Source of the DNA: Shewanella khirikhana
Lineage (GTDB): Bacteria > Pseudomonadota > Gammaproteobacteria > Enterobacterales > Shewanellaceae
DNA: 64,000 bases
NCBI RefSeq assembly: GCF_003957745.1
Contig: NZ_CP020373.1
Coordinates: 806,001 to 870,000 of the forward strand
Reading direction: 5' to 3'
Below the pieces are notes generated by a model. That model was given only the letters and a program-made list of their open reading frames with translations. It did not search any database and was not told where the DNA came from. Position numbers and translations under genes: made by a program. Positions 37,196-45,226 of the stretch are shown here, in pieces (within the stretch, counting starts at the first letter, position 1; each line of letters begins with the position of its first letter).

Positions 37196-37591
37196 TTAGA
37201 TGAGGAAGTCATCCATAGAAGCGCCTTTCTCGGTGGCGTTCTTGAATACAGTAGGCATACGGCCCTGGCCAGTCCAGGTAATTTCTTCGCCGTCTACAAC
37301 GATTTTGTATTTGGCAGGACGTGGAGCGCGCTTCTTGCCAGCAGGCTTGTTGGCAGCCACGTTACCCAGATCTTCAACAGACAGACCGATTTCAGCCATC
37401 TGCTTACGGATTTCTTCAATCTTGGCGATACGCTCGGCGTTGGCTTTCAGCTCTTCTTCGGCTTCAGCTTCACGCTCGTTAATGATTTTTTCCAGTTTGG
37501 CAGCCAGATCACGCAGCTCATCAACAGACAGATCTTTAACAGCAGCTTTCAGACGACGACCGTGGGTCAGGATTTCAAGAAAATCGCTCAT
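37196..37591 (-). CDS. hns: H-NS family nucleoid-associated protein
   Basis: H-NS binds AT-rich DNA and silences horizontally acquired genes. The protein has 131 residues. The N-terminal coiled-coil dimerisation region (LSVDELRDLAAKLEKIINEREAE) leads to a second helix and a Lys/Pro/Ala-rich linker (NKPAGKKRAPRPAKY). The C-terminal DNA-binding domain has the AT-hook-like TWTGQGRMPTVF motif at 105-116, with Gly110 and Arg111 matching the usual QGR loop. A long AT-rich upstream region suits the known autoregulation of hns, although no operator can be named. Confidence 0.95.
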   Translation of the reverse strand: MSDFLEILTHGRRLKAAVKDLSVDELRDLAAKLEKIINEREAEAEEELKANAERIAKIEEIRKQMAEIGLSVEDLGNVAANKPAGKKRAPRPAKYKIVVDGEEITWTGQGRMPTVFKNATEKGASMDDFLI

Positions 37592-38429
37592 GGTTTATTT
37601 GGTCCCGTGTTTAATAAACTAAAATGAACATCGAAAAGAATAATAGAAATAAATAAATCAGTCTGCAATTAAAAAACCGTAATTATTAAGTGATATTCAT
37701 CAAAATAGGCGAGTTCGACCGCTTTTTGCTCCAGCCAATGGGTCAAATTGCGCATGTTGGTGATAAAAGCAGGCCACTTTTTTCCAATAGATACTTTGCT
37801 CAGGTTTAGCTTTTCATCCTGTCAGTGGCGCTTGAACCCCATCCTGGATGTCGTCATTGGCCTGTTTGGATACGAATTTTTAATGAAACGAGTGGGGCAG
37901 GCATGCCCTTTAACAAGACACAATTAATTACAGATAAATTGATTGGATATTGTATTTGTTGATATTTCAGCTTGGGAGTTGTTTGTTTGATACCTGAGCA
38001 AAACAGTCTGCTTAGCCTTTAGTCGAATTGTTATTGCGGCATCGATTTCATTTTCGTCAGTTTTAGCCTGCTTCTCTTCTGCGTTGTCTGTCAGTCTTCG
38101 CTTCTATGATGGCTATTGGTTCACTGCGGGTTACTGCTAACTTTACGGGCTTTTATCGGCCCAGCTTCTATATTTGTGGTCGGCTGCATTTGGGGTTGCC
38201 TGCATTTGGAGTTGCCTGCAGCGAAAGCCATGGAAGCGTCGGCTTTTACTCAAGGTTGATATCTGCGGGCGTATCATCCGCTGGGGTCATCATCCCATGT
38301 GCCATTGTGGCGTCTGCCGGGCGTAGCAGGCGCTATGTATCAGTTGCCATGTAATAGGCGTAATAGTGGTGTTCAAAAAACTGGCCAGTGAGCCTATGCA
38401 CAAACTCACAAACGCTCGTTTGACTCAGG
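37592..38429. other. Long non-coding region between hns and etfB
   Basis: About 840 nt without a convincing gene. The first ~470 nt are AT-rich and should include the hns promoter. At 38183-38220 there are two and a half tandem copies of a 16-bp unit (GCCTGCATTTGGRGTT). An 82-residue ORF at 38106-38354 has atypical composition and no ribosome-binding site, so I do not call it. Confidence 0.55.
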
Positions 38430-38445
38430 TTGACGTTTACGTTAA
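38430..38445. promoter_or_regulatory. Palindromic operator candidate upstream of etfBA (LiuR-like)
   Basis: TTGACGTTTACGTTAA is a near-perfect palindrome with two ACGT half sites, 94 nt upstream of the etfB start. It resembles the ACGT-containing palindromes described for the MerR-family regulator LiuR, which controls branched-chain amino acid and acyl-CoA catabolism, including electron-transfer flavoprotein genes, in gammaproteobacteria. The assignment to LiuR is from memory of the motif and should be treated as a lead. Confidence 0.5.
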
Positions 38446-38538
38446 CAGCACGTAAAGTTGCGCTATTGCGTAACCACTTGGGTGCCATGGTGCCCGCGGT
38501 TACATCCCCAACAAAAGAAGGTGCAGGAAGGAAACCCT

Positions 38539-39288
38539 ATGAAAATACTGGTGCCTGTAAAGCGCGTTGTCGATGCCAACGTGAAGGTGAGGGTGAAGGC
38601 CGATAATACCGATGTAGACACGGCAAACCTCAAGATGGCGATTAACCCCTTTTGTGAAATTGCCGTAGAAGAAGCGGTAAGACTCAAAGAAGCGGGTCAC
38701 GCCAGCGAAATCGTGGTTGTGAGTGTCGGCAGCAAGGCCGTGCAGGAGCAGATGCGTACCGCCATGGCACTGGGCGCCGATCGGGGAATTCACGTGGAAG
38801 CCGGCGACGATCTGGCTCCGGTTTCCATCGCCAAGATTTTGAAAGCCGTGCAGGACAAAGAGCAGGCTCAGCTGGTATTGCTGGGTAAGCAGTCCATCGA
38901 TGGTGACAACAACCAGACCGGTCAGATGCTGGCCGCGCTGATGGACGCGCCTCAGGCGACCTTTGCTTCCAAAGTGGTTGTGGAAGGCGGTGAGCTGCTG
39001 GTAACCCGCGAAGTGGACGGCGGCCTGCAAACTGTGCGCCTGCCAATGCCCGCCATTGTGACCTCAGATCTGCGCCTCAACGAGCCACGCTACGCCAAAC
39101 TGCCCGATATCATGAAAGCCAAGCGCAAGCCGCTGGATACCGTGACTCCGGAAGCCCTGGGCGTGACGTTAAAGGCACACCAGAAGCTTATCAGTGTGAC
39201 TGCGCCTGCCGCCCGTCAGGCCGGTATCAAGGTGGCCTCTGTTGAAGAGCTGGTGGAAAAACTGAAAAACGAAGCAAAGGTGATCTGA
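38539..39288 (+). CDS. etfB: Electron transfer flavoprotein beta subunit
   Basis: With EtfA it accepts electrons from acyl-CoA and other dehydrogenases and passes them to ETF:quinone oxidoreductase. From the ATG at 38539, preceded by CAGGAAGGAAA, it has 249 residues. It begins MKILVPVKRVVDANVKVRV and contains NPFCEIAVEEAVRLKE, the conserved LLGKQSIDGDNNQTGQMLA AMP-site block and a C-terminal arm that wraps around the partner. A longer in-frame start at 38458 would lie at the operator and is rejected. etfA starts 2 nt after the stop. Confidence 0.96.
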   Translation: MKILVPVKRVVDANVKVRVKADNTDVDTANLKMAINPFCEIAVEEAVRLKEAGHASEIVVVSVGSKAVQEQMRTAMALGADRGIHVEAGDDLAPVSIAKILKAVQDKEQAQLVLLGKQSIDGDNNQTGQMLAALMDAPQATFASKVVVEGGELLVTREVDGGLQTVRLPMPAIVTSDLRLNEPRYAKLPDIMKAKRKPLDTVTPEALGVTLKAHQKLISVTAPAARQAGIKVASVEELVEKLKNEAKVI

Positions 39289-39289
39289 T

Positions 39290-40213
39290 ATGAGCATTCT
39301 CGTCCTTGCAGAACATGATAACGCCAGCCTGAAACTGGATACCGCCAAGGTTGTGAGTGCCGCCAAGGCCATCGGTGGTGACATCCACCTGCTGGTTGCC
39401 GGTCATAACTGTGGCGCCGTTGCTGAAGCTGCCGCTGCCATCGATGGCGTTGCCAAGGTGCTGGTAGCCGATAACGCCGCCTATGCCGCGCATCTGGGTG
39501 AAAACCTGGCCGCGCTGATGCTGGATTTGGCCAGTGGTTACAGCCACATTCTGGCCGCCGCCAGCTCCATGGGTAAAGATGCGCTGCCGCGGGTTGCCGT
39601 GCTGCTCGATGTGGCCCAGCTCTCTGAAGTGGTAGCCGTAGTCGATGCCAACACCTTTGTGCGCCCCGTTTATGCGGGTAACGCGCTGGCAACGGTTGAG
39701 AGCCTGGATGACAAGAAGGTAATGACAGTGCGTCCAAGCGCCTTCGACGCCGCCGGCAACGGTGGCAGCGCCGCCATTGAAGCCCTGGATAAGGTGTTTA
39801 CCGCCAAGAGCGCCTTTGTGTCCCAGGAGCTGACTGTCTCCGAGCGCCCTGAGCTTGGCAGTGCCGGCATTATCGTCTCCGGTGGCCGCGGTATGGGCAG
39901 CGGCGAAAACTTTGCTCTGCTTGAAAAACTGGCCGATAAACTCGGCGCCGCCGTGGGTGCTTCCCGCGCTGCGGTTGATGCAGGCTTTGTGCCCAACGAT
40001 CTGCAGGTTGGTCAAACCGGTAAGATTGTGGCGCCGCAGCTGTACATTGCCGTGGGTATCTCCGGTGCCATCCAGCATCTGGCGGGCATGAAGGACTCCA
40101 AGGTGATTGTTGCCATCAACAAAGATCCTGAAGCGCCTATCTTCCAGGTGGCGGATTATGCCCTGGAAGCGGATCTGTTTGAGGCCGTGCCCAAGCTGAT
40201 AGACTTGCTTTAA
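39290..40213 (+). CDS. etfA: Electron transfer flavoprotein alpha subunit
   Basis: The FAD-binding partner of EtfB has 307 residues. The N-terminal domain starts MSILVLAEHDNASLK. The C-terminal FAD domain has SGGRGMGSGENF, GASRAAVDAGFVPNDLQVGQTGK, APQLYIAVGISGAIQHLAGM and the closing INKDPEAPIFQVADY. All residues of the FAD site recognisable by eye are present. It is cotranscribed with etfB and followed by a terminator. Confidence 0.97.
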   Translation: MSILVLAEHDNASLKLDTAKVVSAAKAIGGDIHLLVAGHNCGAVAEAAAAIDGVAKVLVADNAAYAAHLGENLAALMLDLASGYSHILAAASSMGKDALPRVAVLLDVAQLSEVVAVVDANTFVRPVYAGNALATVESLDDKKVMTVRPSAFDAAGNGGSAAIEALDKVFTAKSAFVSQELTVSERPELGSAGIIVSGGRGMGSGENFALLEKLADKLGAAVGASRAAVDAGFVPNDLQVGQTGKIVAPQLYIAVGISGAIQHLAGMKDSKVIVAINKDPEAPIFQVADYALEADLFEAVPKLIDLL

Positions 40214-40215
40214 TT

Positions 40216-40231
40216 TGTGATCTTGGTCACG
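40216..40231. promoter_or_regulatory. CRP-like palindrome after etfA
   Basis: TGTGATCTTGGTCACG matches the TGTGA-N6-TCACA consensus at nine of ten key positions and sits directly after the etfA stop, before the terminator. Its distance (about 350 nt) from the next start makes a role in nhaC control uncertain. Confidence 0.35.
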
Positions 40232-40235
40232 ATAT

Positions 40236-40275
40236 GCGGCCTGGGGGTAGCTTCCCCCGGGCCGCTTGTGTTTTT
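40236..40275 (+). terminator. Terminator of etfBA
   Basis: A GC-rich stem GCGGCC-GGGGG / CCCCC-GGCCGC with one unpaired base per arm and a short loop, followed by TTGTGTTTTT. Confidence 0.75.
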
Positions 40276-40577
40276 ATGTGCCGCACGCCTGCACACAGGC
40301 GTCCTGAGTAGAGGTGCGCCAAGCATCAGTAACAGTCAACAGGGTGATGCCGTTGACGGGCTGTGAAAGGGCATTGGCGCCGAAGTGGATGTGTGTATCA
40401 CCGCCTTCCGCTGGGGTCGTTATCGAAAGAAACGGCACTGCCATAGTATTTTCTGTCGGGATGACAGAGGTTGTATTTACTATGGAGCGCTACTGATAGG
40501 ACAGGTGTTCTTGGGTATCTTTGCCGTTTCCCCACCAGTTCAGTCGCCCTCCATTCGTTTTTTACGAAGATATTTCA
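40276..40577. other. 302-nt leader between etfA terminator and nhaC
   Basis: No gene is supported here. Overlapping short ORFs (for example 40314-40496) lack ribosome-binding sites and have atypical composition. The region should hold the promoter of the antiporter gene; I see no clear -35/-10 pair. Confidence 0.5.
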
Positions 40578-42140
40578 ATGACATTGATAAGTTACGCCGA
40601 CTCGGCATTGTCCCTTTTGCCGCCGATTGTGGCTATCGTCCTGGCGGTATTGACCCGCAAGGTACTCTTGTCCCTTGGCTTGGGTATTCTGGTTGGCGCG
40701 CTGCTGCTGAATAATTTTGCTCCCCTTGCCAGCGCTGAATTTTTGGCTCACCGGGTTACCAATCTGGTGTGGAGCGATGGTGCGCTAAATAGCTGGAATC
40801 TGTATATCCTCGGCTTTTTGGTGCTGCTGGGGATGATCACTGCGCTCATTACCGTCTCCGGCGCCGCCCGCGCCTTTGCCGACTGGGCCAGACAACACAT
40901 CCGCTGTAAGCGTGACGCCAAGCTGCTGACCATGTTTTTGGGCTGTGTGGTCTTTATCGACGACTACTTCAACAGTCTGGTGGTGGGCTCCATTTCCCGC
41001 CCCTTAACCGACCGTTATTATATTTCCCGTGCCAAGCTTGCCTATCTGCTGGACTCCACCGCCGCGCCCGTATGCGTGATTTCACCTGTTTCCAGCTGGG
41101 GCGCCTACATCATTGCGCTGATTGGCGGCATCCTCGCCACCCATGGCATGAGTGAGGCGGGGCATCTGTCGGTGTTTATCCAGATGATCCCGATGAACTT
41201 CTACGCCATCTTCGCACTCTTGTTGCTGCTGTGTGTGGCCTTTATGGGGCTGGATGTGGGCCCGATGAAGGCCCATGAGCAAAACGCCATGCGCGGTAAT
41301 TTGTACGATGAAGCCAAGGGCACACCGCCGGGCGCCAGTGCCGACCTGCCGGAGGCCGATAGCGGCCGTATCGCGGGTTTGTTCGTGCCCATTGGCACCC
41401 TGGTATTTGCCACCCTGTTCTTTATGATCCAAAGCGGCGCCTCGGCGCTTGCTGACGAAAAGCTGCCGTTTTCGCTGATTGGCGCCTTTGAGAAAACTGA
41501 TGTGGGCGGTTCGCTGTTCTTCGGTGCGCTGGTGGGCCTGGGGGTAACTCTGGTGCAGGCCATGATGCAAAAGGTTGAGAGCAAGCTGATTATCACGGCA
41601 CTGACCCAGGGCGCCCGCTCCATGGTGCCTGCCATCTATATCCTGCTGTTTGCCTGGACCATTGCCGGTATTATCGGCGAGCTGGAAACCGGCAAGTTTA
41701 TGGCGAGTCTTGCCAGCGGCAATATTCCCTTTGCGCTGCTGCCAGCGGTGATGTTTATCCTCGCCGGGCTTACCGCCTTTGCCACAGGCACCAGCTGGGG
41801 CACCTTCGGCATTATGTTGCCGATTGCCGCCGACATGGCCATGGGCAGCCACACTGCCATGATGTTGCCGATGCTCGCTGCTGTGCTGGCAGGTGCCGTA
41901 TTCGGTGACCACTGCTCGCCCATTTCTGATACCACCATTTTGTCGTCCACCGGCGCCAGCTGCCACCATATCGACCATGTGGTGACTCAGCTGCCCTATG
42001 CGCTGATTGTGGCGGCCATCAGCTTGGTGGGCTATACGGTGATGGGCTTTACCGAGTCGGTGTGGGCTGGATTTGGCACCACTTCAGTCCTCTTTGTGCT
42101 GGCGGTGATAGGTCTTAAAATCAAGGCCGGGAAGGGCTGA
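40578..42140 (+). CDS. Na+/H+ antiporter, NhaC family
   Basis: The 520-residue inner-membrane protein has about 11-12 hydrophobic segments. It starts at the ATG at 40578 (MTLISYADSALSLLPP); the open frame reaches back to 40521 but those residues are not membrane-like. Family features are GILVGALLLNN, the conserved VVFIDDYFNSLVVGS with two acidic residues, PVSSWGAY, FATGTSWGTFGIMLPIAADM, and GDHCSPISDTTILSSTGASC near the C terminus. Members exchange Na+ for H+, and some carry organic acids or lactate/malate, so the substrate is probable, not proven. Confidence 0.9.
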   Translation: MTLISYADSALSLLPPIVAIVLAVLTRKVLLSLGLGILVGALLLNNFAPLASAEFLAHRVTNLVWSDGALNSWNLYILGFLVLLGMITALITVSGAARAFADWARQHIRCKRDAKLLTMFLGCVVFIDDYFNSLVVGSISRPLTDRYYISRAKLAYLLDSTAAPVCVISPVSSWGAYIIALIGGILATHGMSEAGHLSVFIQMIPMNFYAIFALLLLLCVAFMGLDVGPMKAHEQNAMRGNLYDEAKGTPPGASADLPEADSGRIAGLFVPIGTLVFATLFFMIQSGASALADEKLPFSLIGAFEKTDVGGSLFFGALVGLGVTLVQAMMQKVESKLIITALTQGARSMVPAIYILLFAWTIAGIIGELETGKFMASLASGNIPFALLPAVMFILAGLTAFATGTSWGTFGIMLPIAADMAMGSHTAMMLPMLAAVLAGAVFGDHCSPISDTTILSSTGASCHHIDHVVTQLPYALIVAAISLVGYTVMGFTESVWAGFGTTSVLFVLAVIGLKIKAGKG

Positions 42141-42173
42141 GCCTCGCTGAGTTTACAAGACGTTTAACAATAG

Positions 42174-42203
42174 AAAAGCCGCTCAATTGAGCGGCTTTTT
42201 TGT
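42174..42203. terminator. Terminator after the NhaC-family gene
   Basis: An 11-bp stem AAAAGCCGCTC / GAGCGGCTTTT with loop AATT, followed by TT. It lies between convergent genes. Confidence 0.9.
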
Positions 42204-42280
42204 GGCTGAGCTTTTGCTTACCAAAGCGCGGCCTATATCAGGCCGCTGCTTATTTCAGGTTGCTTATTTGAGGCCACGGC

Positions 42281-44437
42281 TTACTTCAGGCCACGGCGCT
42301 CCAGCAGACCGTCGGTGGTCGGTTCCTGACCACGGAAGTTGATGTAGGCTTCCATCGGCGGCACGCTGTTGCCCACTTCACGGATGGCCTTGCGGTACTT
42401 CATACCAATTTCACGGTTCAGGCCGCCCTGGGTTTGCACGTAGGCATAGGCGTCGGCAGCCAGAATTTCAGACCACATGTAGGCGTAGTAACTGGCGCTG
42501 TAGCCGCCCGGGAAGGCGTGGGCGAAGTAGGTTGAGCGGTAACGTGGCGGCACGGCTTCAATGTCCACACCGTGCTTCTTGAGCGCTGCGGCTTCAAAGC
42601 TGGCAACATCTTTGAGGCTGTCACCGGCTTTCAGTGAGTGCCATTCCAAATCCACCAGGGCCGCGGCCATGTACTCCAGGGTGTCGAAGCCCTGGTTGAA
42701 GCTGCGGGACTTGAGTAGTTTGTCCAGCAATGGCTTGGGCAGTGGCTCACCGCTCTGGTAGTGACGGGCGTAGTTGGCCAGTACCTTGGGATGGGCAGCC
42801 CAGTCTTCTTCGAAGGTGGAGGGGAACTCAACGAAGTCGCGGGAAACCTTGGTGCCCGCCAGCGTTGGGTATTTCACCTTGGACAACATGCCGTGGGTGC
42901 CGTGACCCATTTCGTGGAACATGGTGGTCACTTCATCGTAGCTGACAAAGGTCGGCTCGCCGTCTGGTGCCTTCTTGATGTTCATCACGTTCACCACCAC
43001 TGGCTTGTTACCCAGCAGGCCGGATTGGTCCACGAAGGAGCTCTTCCAGGCGCCGCCACGTTTGCCGTCGCGGGCAAAGTAGTCGGCGTAGAAGATGGCC
43101 AGGCTGGTGCCGTCTTCATCAAACATTTCATAGGCCTTCACGTCCGGGTGGTACACCGGCAGATCGGGGCGCGGCGTCATGGTCAGGCCATACAGTTCCT
43201 TGATGGTGTAGAACACGCCATCTTCCAGCACACGGTTGAATTCGAAGTAAGGCTTGAGGCTCTCTTCATCCAGAGAGTACTTTTCCTGACGCACCTTTTC
43301 GGCGTAGAAGGCCCAGTCCCATGGCTTGAGCTCGAAATTGCCACCGGTTTTATCAATCATCGCCTGAATGTCGGCGGCTTCTTTGCGGGTGTTGGCCACG
43401 ACTTTTGGCACCATGGTACCAAAGAGCTCATATACGGCTTCAGGGCTGCCGGCCATTTGCGGCGCCAGACGGTAGCTGGCCCAGTTGTCAAAGCCCAGCA
43501 GGGCAGCGCGCTCGGCGCGAAGCTGTGCCAGACGGGCAACCAGAGAGGCTGTTTCGTTCTCGCCTCCAAGGCCACGGTTGGCAGAGGCTTCGAATACCCG
43601 CTTACGCAGCTCGCGGTTTTCAAGCTGTGCCAGCACTGGCTGACGGGTGGTGTTGGTGATAGACAGCAGGAATTTGCCGTCATGGCCTGCGGCCTTGGCA
43701 TCGGCGGCAGCCATACGAATAGCGCTGTCAGACAGACCGGCCAGCTCGGCTTCGCTGTCAACAACCACGGCGATTTCCTTGGTCAGGCGACGCAGGCGCT
43801 GCTGGAATTCGTCGGTCAGCTTGGAGTGCTCTTCGTTCAGGGCACGGATTTGGGTCTTCTGCGCTTCGGTAAGCTTGGCGCCGGCCATCACAAAGCGCTG
43901 ATGGTAAACCTCAATCAGGCGCACTTCTTCTTTGGTCAGCCCAAGATCATTGCGCTGGTTGTACAGGCTTTCGATGCGGGCAAACAGAGTCGGGTTCAGG
44001 TTGATGTCGTCAGAGTGAGCCGACATTAAGGGCGCCATCTTGGCCTGCAGTGCACGCAGGGTAGGGTTGGAGTCGGTGCCCGCCAGGTTATAGAACACCT
44101 TGGAAGTGCGGGTCAGCAGGGCGCCACTTTTTTCCATGGCTACCAGGGTGTTTTCAAAGCTGGCGGGCTCAGGATTGTTGGCAATGGCCAGGATCTCTGC
44201 CTTGTGCTCGGCAATGCCCTGGAGCAGTGCTGGTTCGAAATGGCTGTCCTTGATGGCGGCAAAATCGGGCGCCTGATATTGCAATGCGCTTGGCGCGAAG
44301 AAGGGGTTGTCGGCACTGATACCTGCTACAGCAGTGGCTACATCGCCATTGTTTACGCCGCTCTCGGATGGACCAAGGGCGCAGCCGCCCAACAAGAGCG
44401 CGCCGCCTACGGCAAGGGCGATAAGGCTTTTATGCAT
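42281..44437 (-). CDS. M3-family peptidyl-dipeptidase lipoprotein (Dcp-like)
   Basis: This zinc metallopeptidase of family M3A has 718 residues. The N terminus is a lipoprotein signal (MHKSLIALAVGGALLLGGC, Cys19), so the enzyme is membrane-tethered in the periplasm, unlike cytoplasmic E. coli Dcp. The catalytic motif is FHEMGHGTHGML near residue 507, with the third ligand Glu about 28 residues later in FPSTFEEDW; HAFPGGYSASYYAYMWSE follows near the C terminus. It likely removes dipeptides from peptide C termini. A GGAAGAAA site precedes the ATG. Confidence 0.92.
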   Translation of the reverse strand: MHKSLIALAVGGALLLGGCALGPSESGVNNGDVATAVAGISADNPFFAPSALQYQAPDFAAIKDSHFEPALLQGIAEHKAEILAIANNPEPASFENTLVAMEKSGALLTRTSKVFYNLAGTDSNPTLRALQAKMAPLMSAHSDDINLNPTLFARIESLYNQRNDLGLTKEEVRLIEVYHQRFVMAGAKLTEAQKTQIRALNEEHSKLTDEFQQRLRRLTKEIAVVVDSEAELAGLSDSAIRMAAADAKAAGHDGKFLLSITNTTRQPVLAQLENRELRKRVFEASANRGLGGENETASLVARLAQLRAERAALLGFDNWASYRLAPQMAGSPEAVYELFGTMVPKVVANTRKEAADIQAMIDKTGGNFELKPWDWAFYAEKVRQEKYSLDEESLKPYFEFNRVLEDGVFYTIKELYGLTMTPRPDLPVYHPDVKAYEMFDEDGTSLAIFYADYFARDGKRGGAWKSSFVDQSGLLGNKPVVVNVMNIKKAPDGEPTFVSYDEVTTMFHEMGHGTHGMLSKVKYPTLAGTKVSRDFVEFPSTFEEDWAAHPKVLANYARHYQSGEPLPKPLLDKLLKSRSFNQGFDTLEYMAAALVDLEWHSLKAGDSLKDVASFEAAALKKHGVDIEAVPPRYRSTYFAHAFPGGYSASYYAYMWSEILAADAYAYVQTQGGLNREIGMKYRKAIREVGNSVPPMEAYINFRGQEPTTDGLLERRGLK

Positions 44438-44590
44438 GGTTTCTTCCTGCTTGTTGTTGTGATTGTGGTTTTTTGATGACTGGCTAGGCTAACGAGGCGG
44501 CCTTAAATAAGTCTGAATTGTTGTCGGAACTGGCACTGGGGCTGGGGCTGCGCTAAGATAGCCCGGCATTTTTATCAGGGGATCTTCGCG

Positions 44591-45169
44591 TTGGCTCAGC
44601 TCTATTTTTATTACTCGGCAATGAATGCCGGCAAATCCACCTCGCTGCTTCAGTCTTCTTACAACTACCGCGAACGGGGCATGAATACCCTGGTGCTGAC
44701 CGCCGCCATCGACGATAGATATGGCGTGGGCAAGGTGGCCTCGCGTATCGGCATTAAGGCCGACGCCACCGTGTTTGGCAGTGAAGATAACCTGATGGAT
44801 TTGATTGCCACTCACCACAGTCAGCAGCAACTGCACTGCGTGTTGGTGGACGAGAGCCAGTTTTTATCTAAAACCCAGGTGCGTCAGCTTACCGATGTGG
44901 TGGATAAGCTCGATATCCCTGTGCTCTGTTATGGCCTTCGCAGCGATTTTCGTGGTGAGCTTTTTATCGGCAGCCAGTATCTGCTGGCCTGGGCCGATAA
45001 GCTGGTGGAGCTGAAAACCATTTGTTTTTGTGGCCGTAAGGCCAATATGGTGGTGCGCCGGGATGGCGCAGGTAATCCGGTGCGTGACGGCGCCCAGGTG
45101 GCCATTGGTGGCAACGAGAGTTACGAGTCCATGTGCCGCAAACACTTCAGCGAACTGGTGTGGGACTGA
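44591..45169 (+). CDS. tdk: Thymidine kinase
   Basis: This type II thymidine kinase phosphorylates thymidine to dTMP for salvage. The protein has 192 residues. The P-loop SAMNAGKST is at 9-17, the catalytic Glu88 lies in VDESQF, and a zinc site is formed by Cys145, Cys147, Cys182 and His185. The start is the TTG at 44591, with AGGGGAT upstream, because the Walker motif must lie near the N terminus and no ATG precedes it. Confidence 0.96.
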   Translation: MAQLYFYYSAMNAGKSTSLLQSSYNYRERGMNTLVLTAAIDDRYGVGKVASRIGIKADATVFGSEDNLMDLIATHHSQQQLHCVLVDESQFLSKTQVRQLTDVVDKLDIPVLCYGLRSDFRGELFIGSQYLLAWADKLVELKTICFCGRKANMVVRRDGAGNPVRDGAQVAIGGNESYESMCRKHFSELVWD

Positions 45170-45183
45170 CACAGCCCCCAACA

Positions 45184-45207
45184 AAAAAGCGCCCGAGGGC
45201 GCTTTTT
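45184..45207. terminator. Bidirectional terminator between tdk and the glutamine synthetase-like gene
   Basis: An 11-bp stem AAAAAGCGCCC / GGGCGCTTTTT with a two-base GA turn (a wider loop in practice), between convergent genes. Confidence 0.9.
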
Positions 45208-45226
45208 GCTTTTTAGGTAGCCATTA

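Noticed and set aside
38106..38354. 82-codon ORF between hns and etfB
   Set aside because: It has no ribosome-binding site, includes the tandem repeat, and has an unusual composition.
40314..40496. 60-codon ORF upstream of the NhaC-family gene
   Set aside because: It has no ribosome-binding site and no similarity I can recognise; it overlaps other short frames.
41082..41978. 298-codon open frame opposite the NhaC-family gene
   Set aside because: It is a His/Gly/Gln-rich antisense shadow of a membrane-protein gene.
42761..44029. 422-codon open frame on the + strand inside the M3 peptidase gene
   Set aside because: Long antisense frames are common opposite high-GC genes; there is no ribosome-binding site and no recognisable domain.
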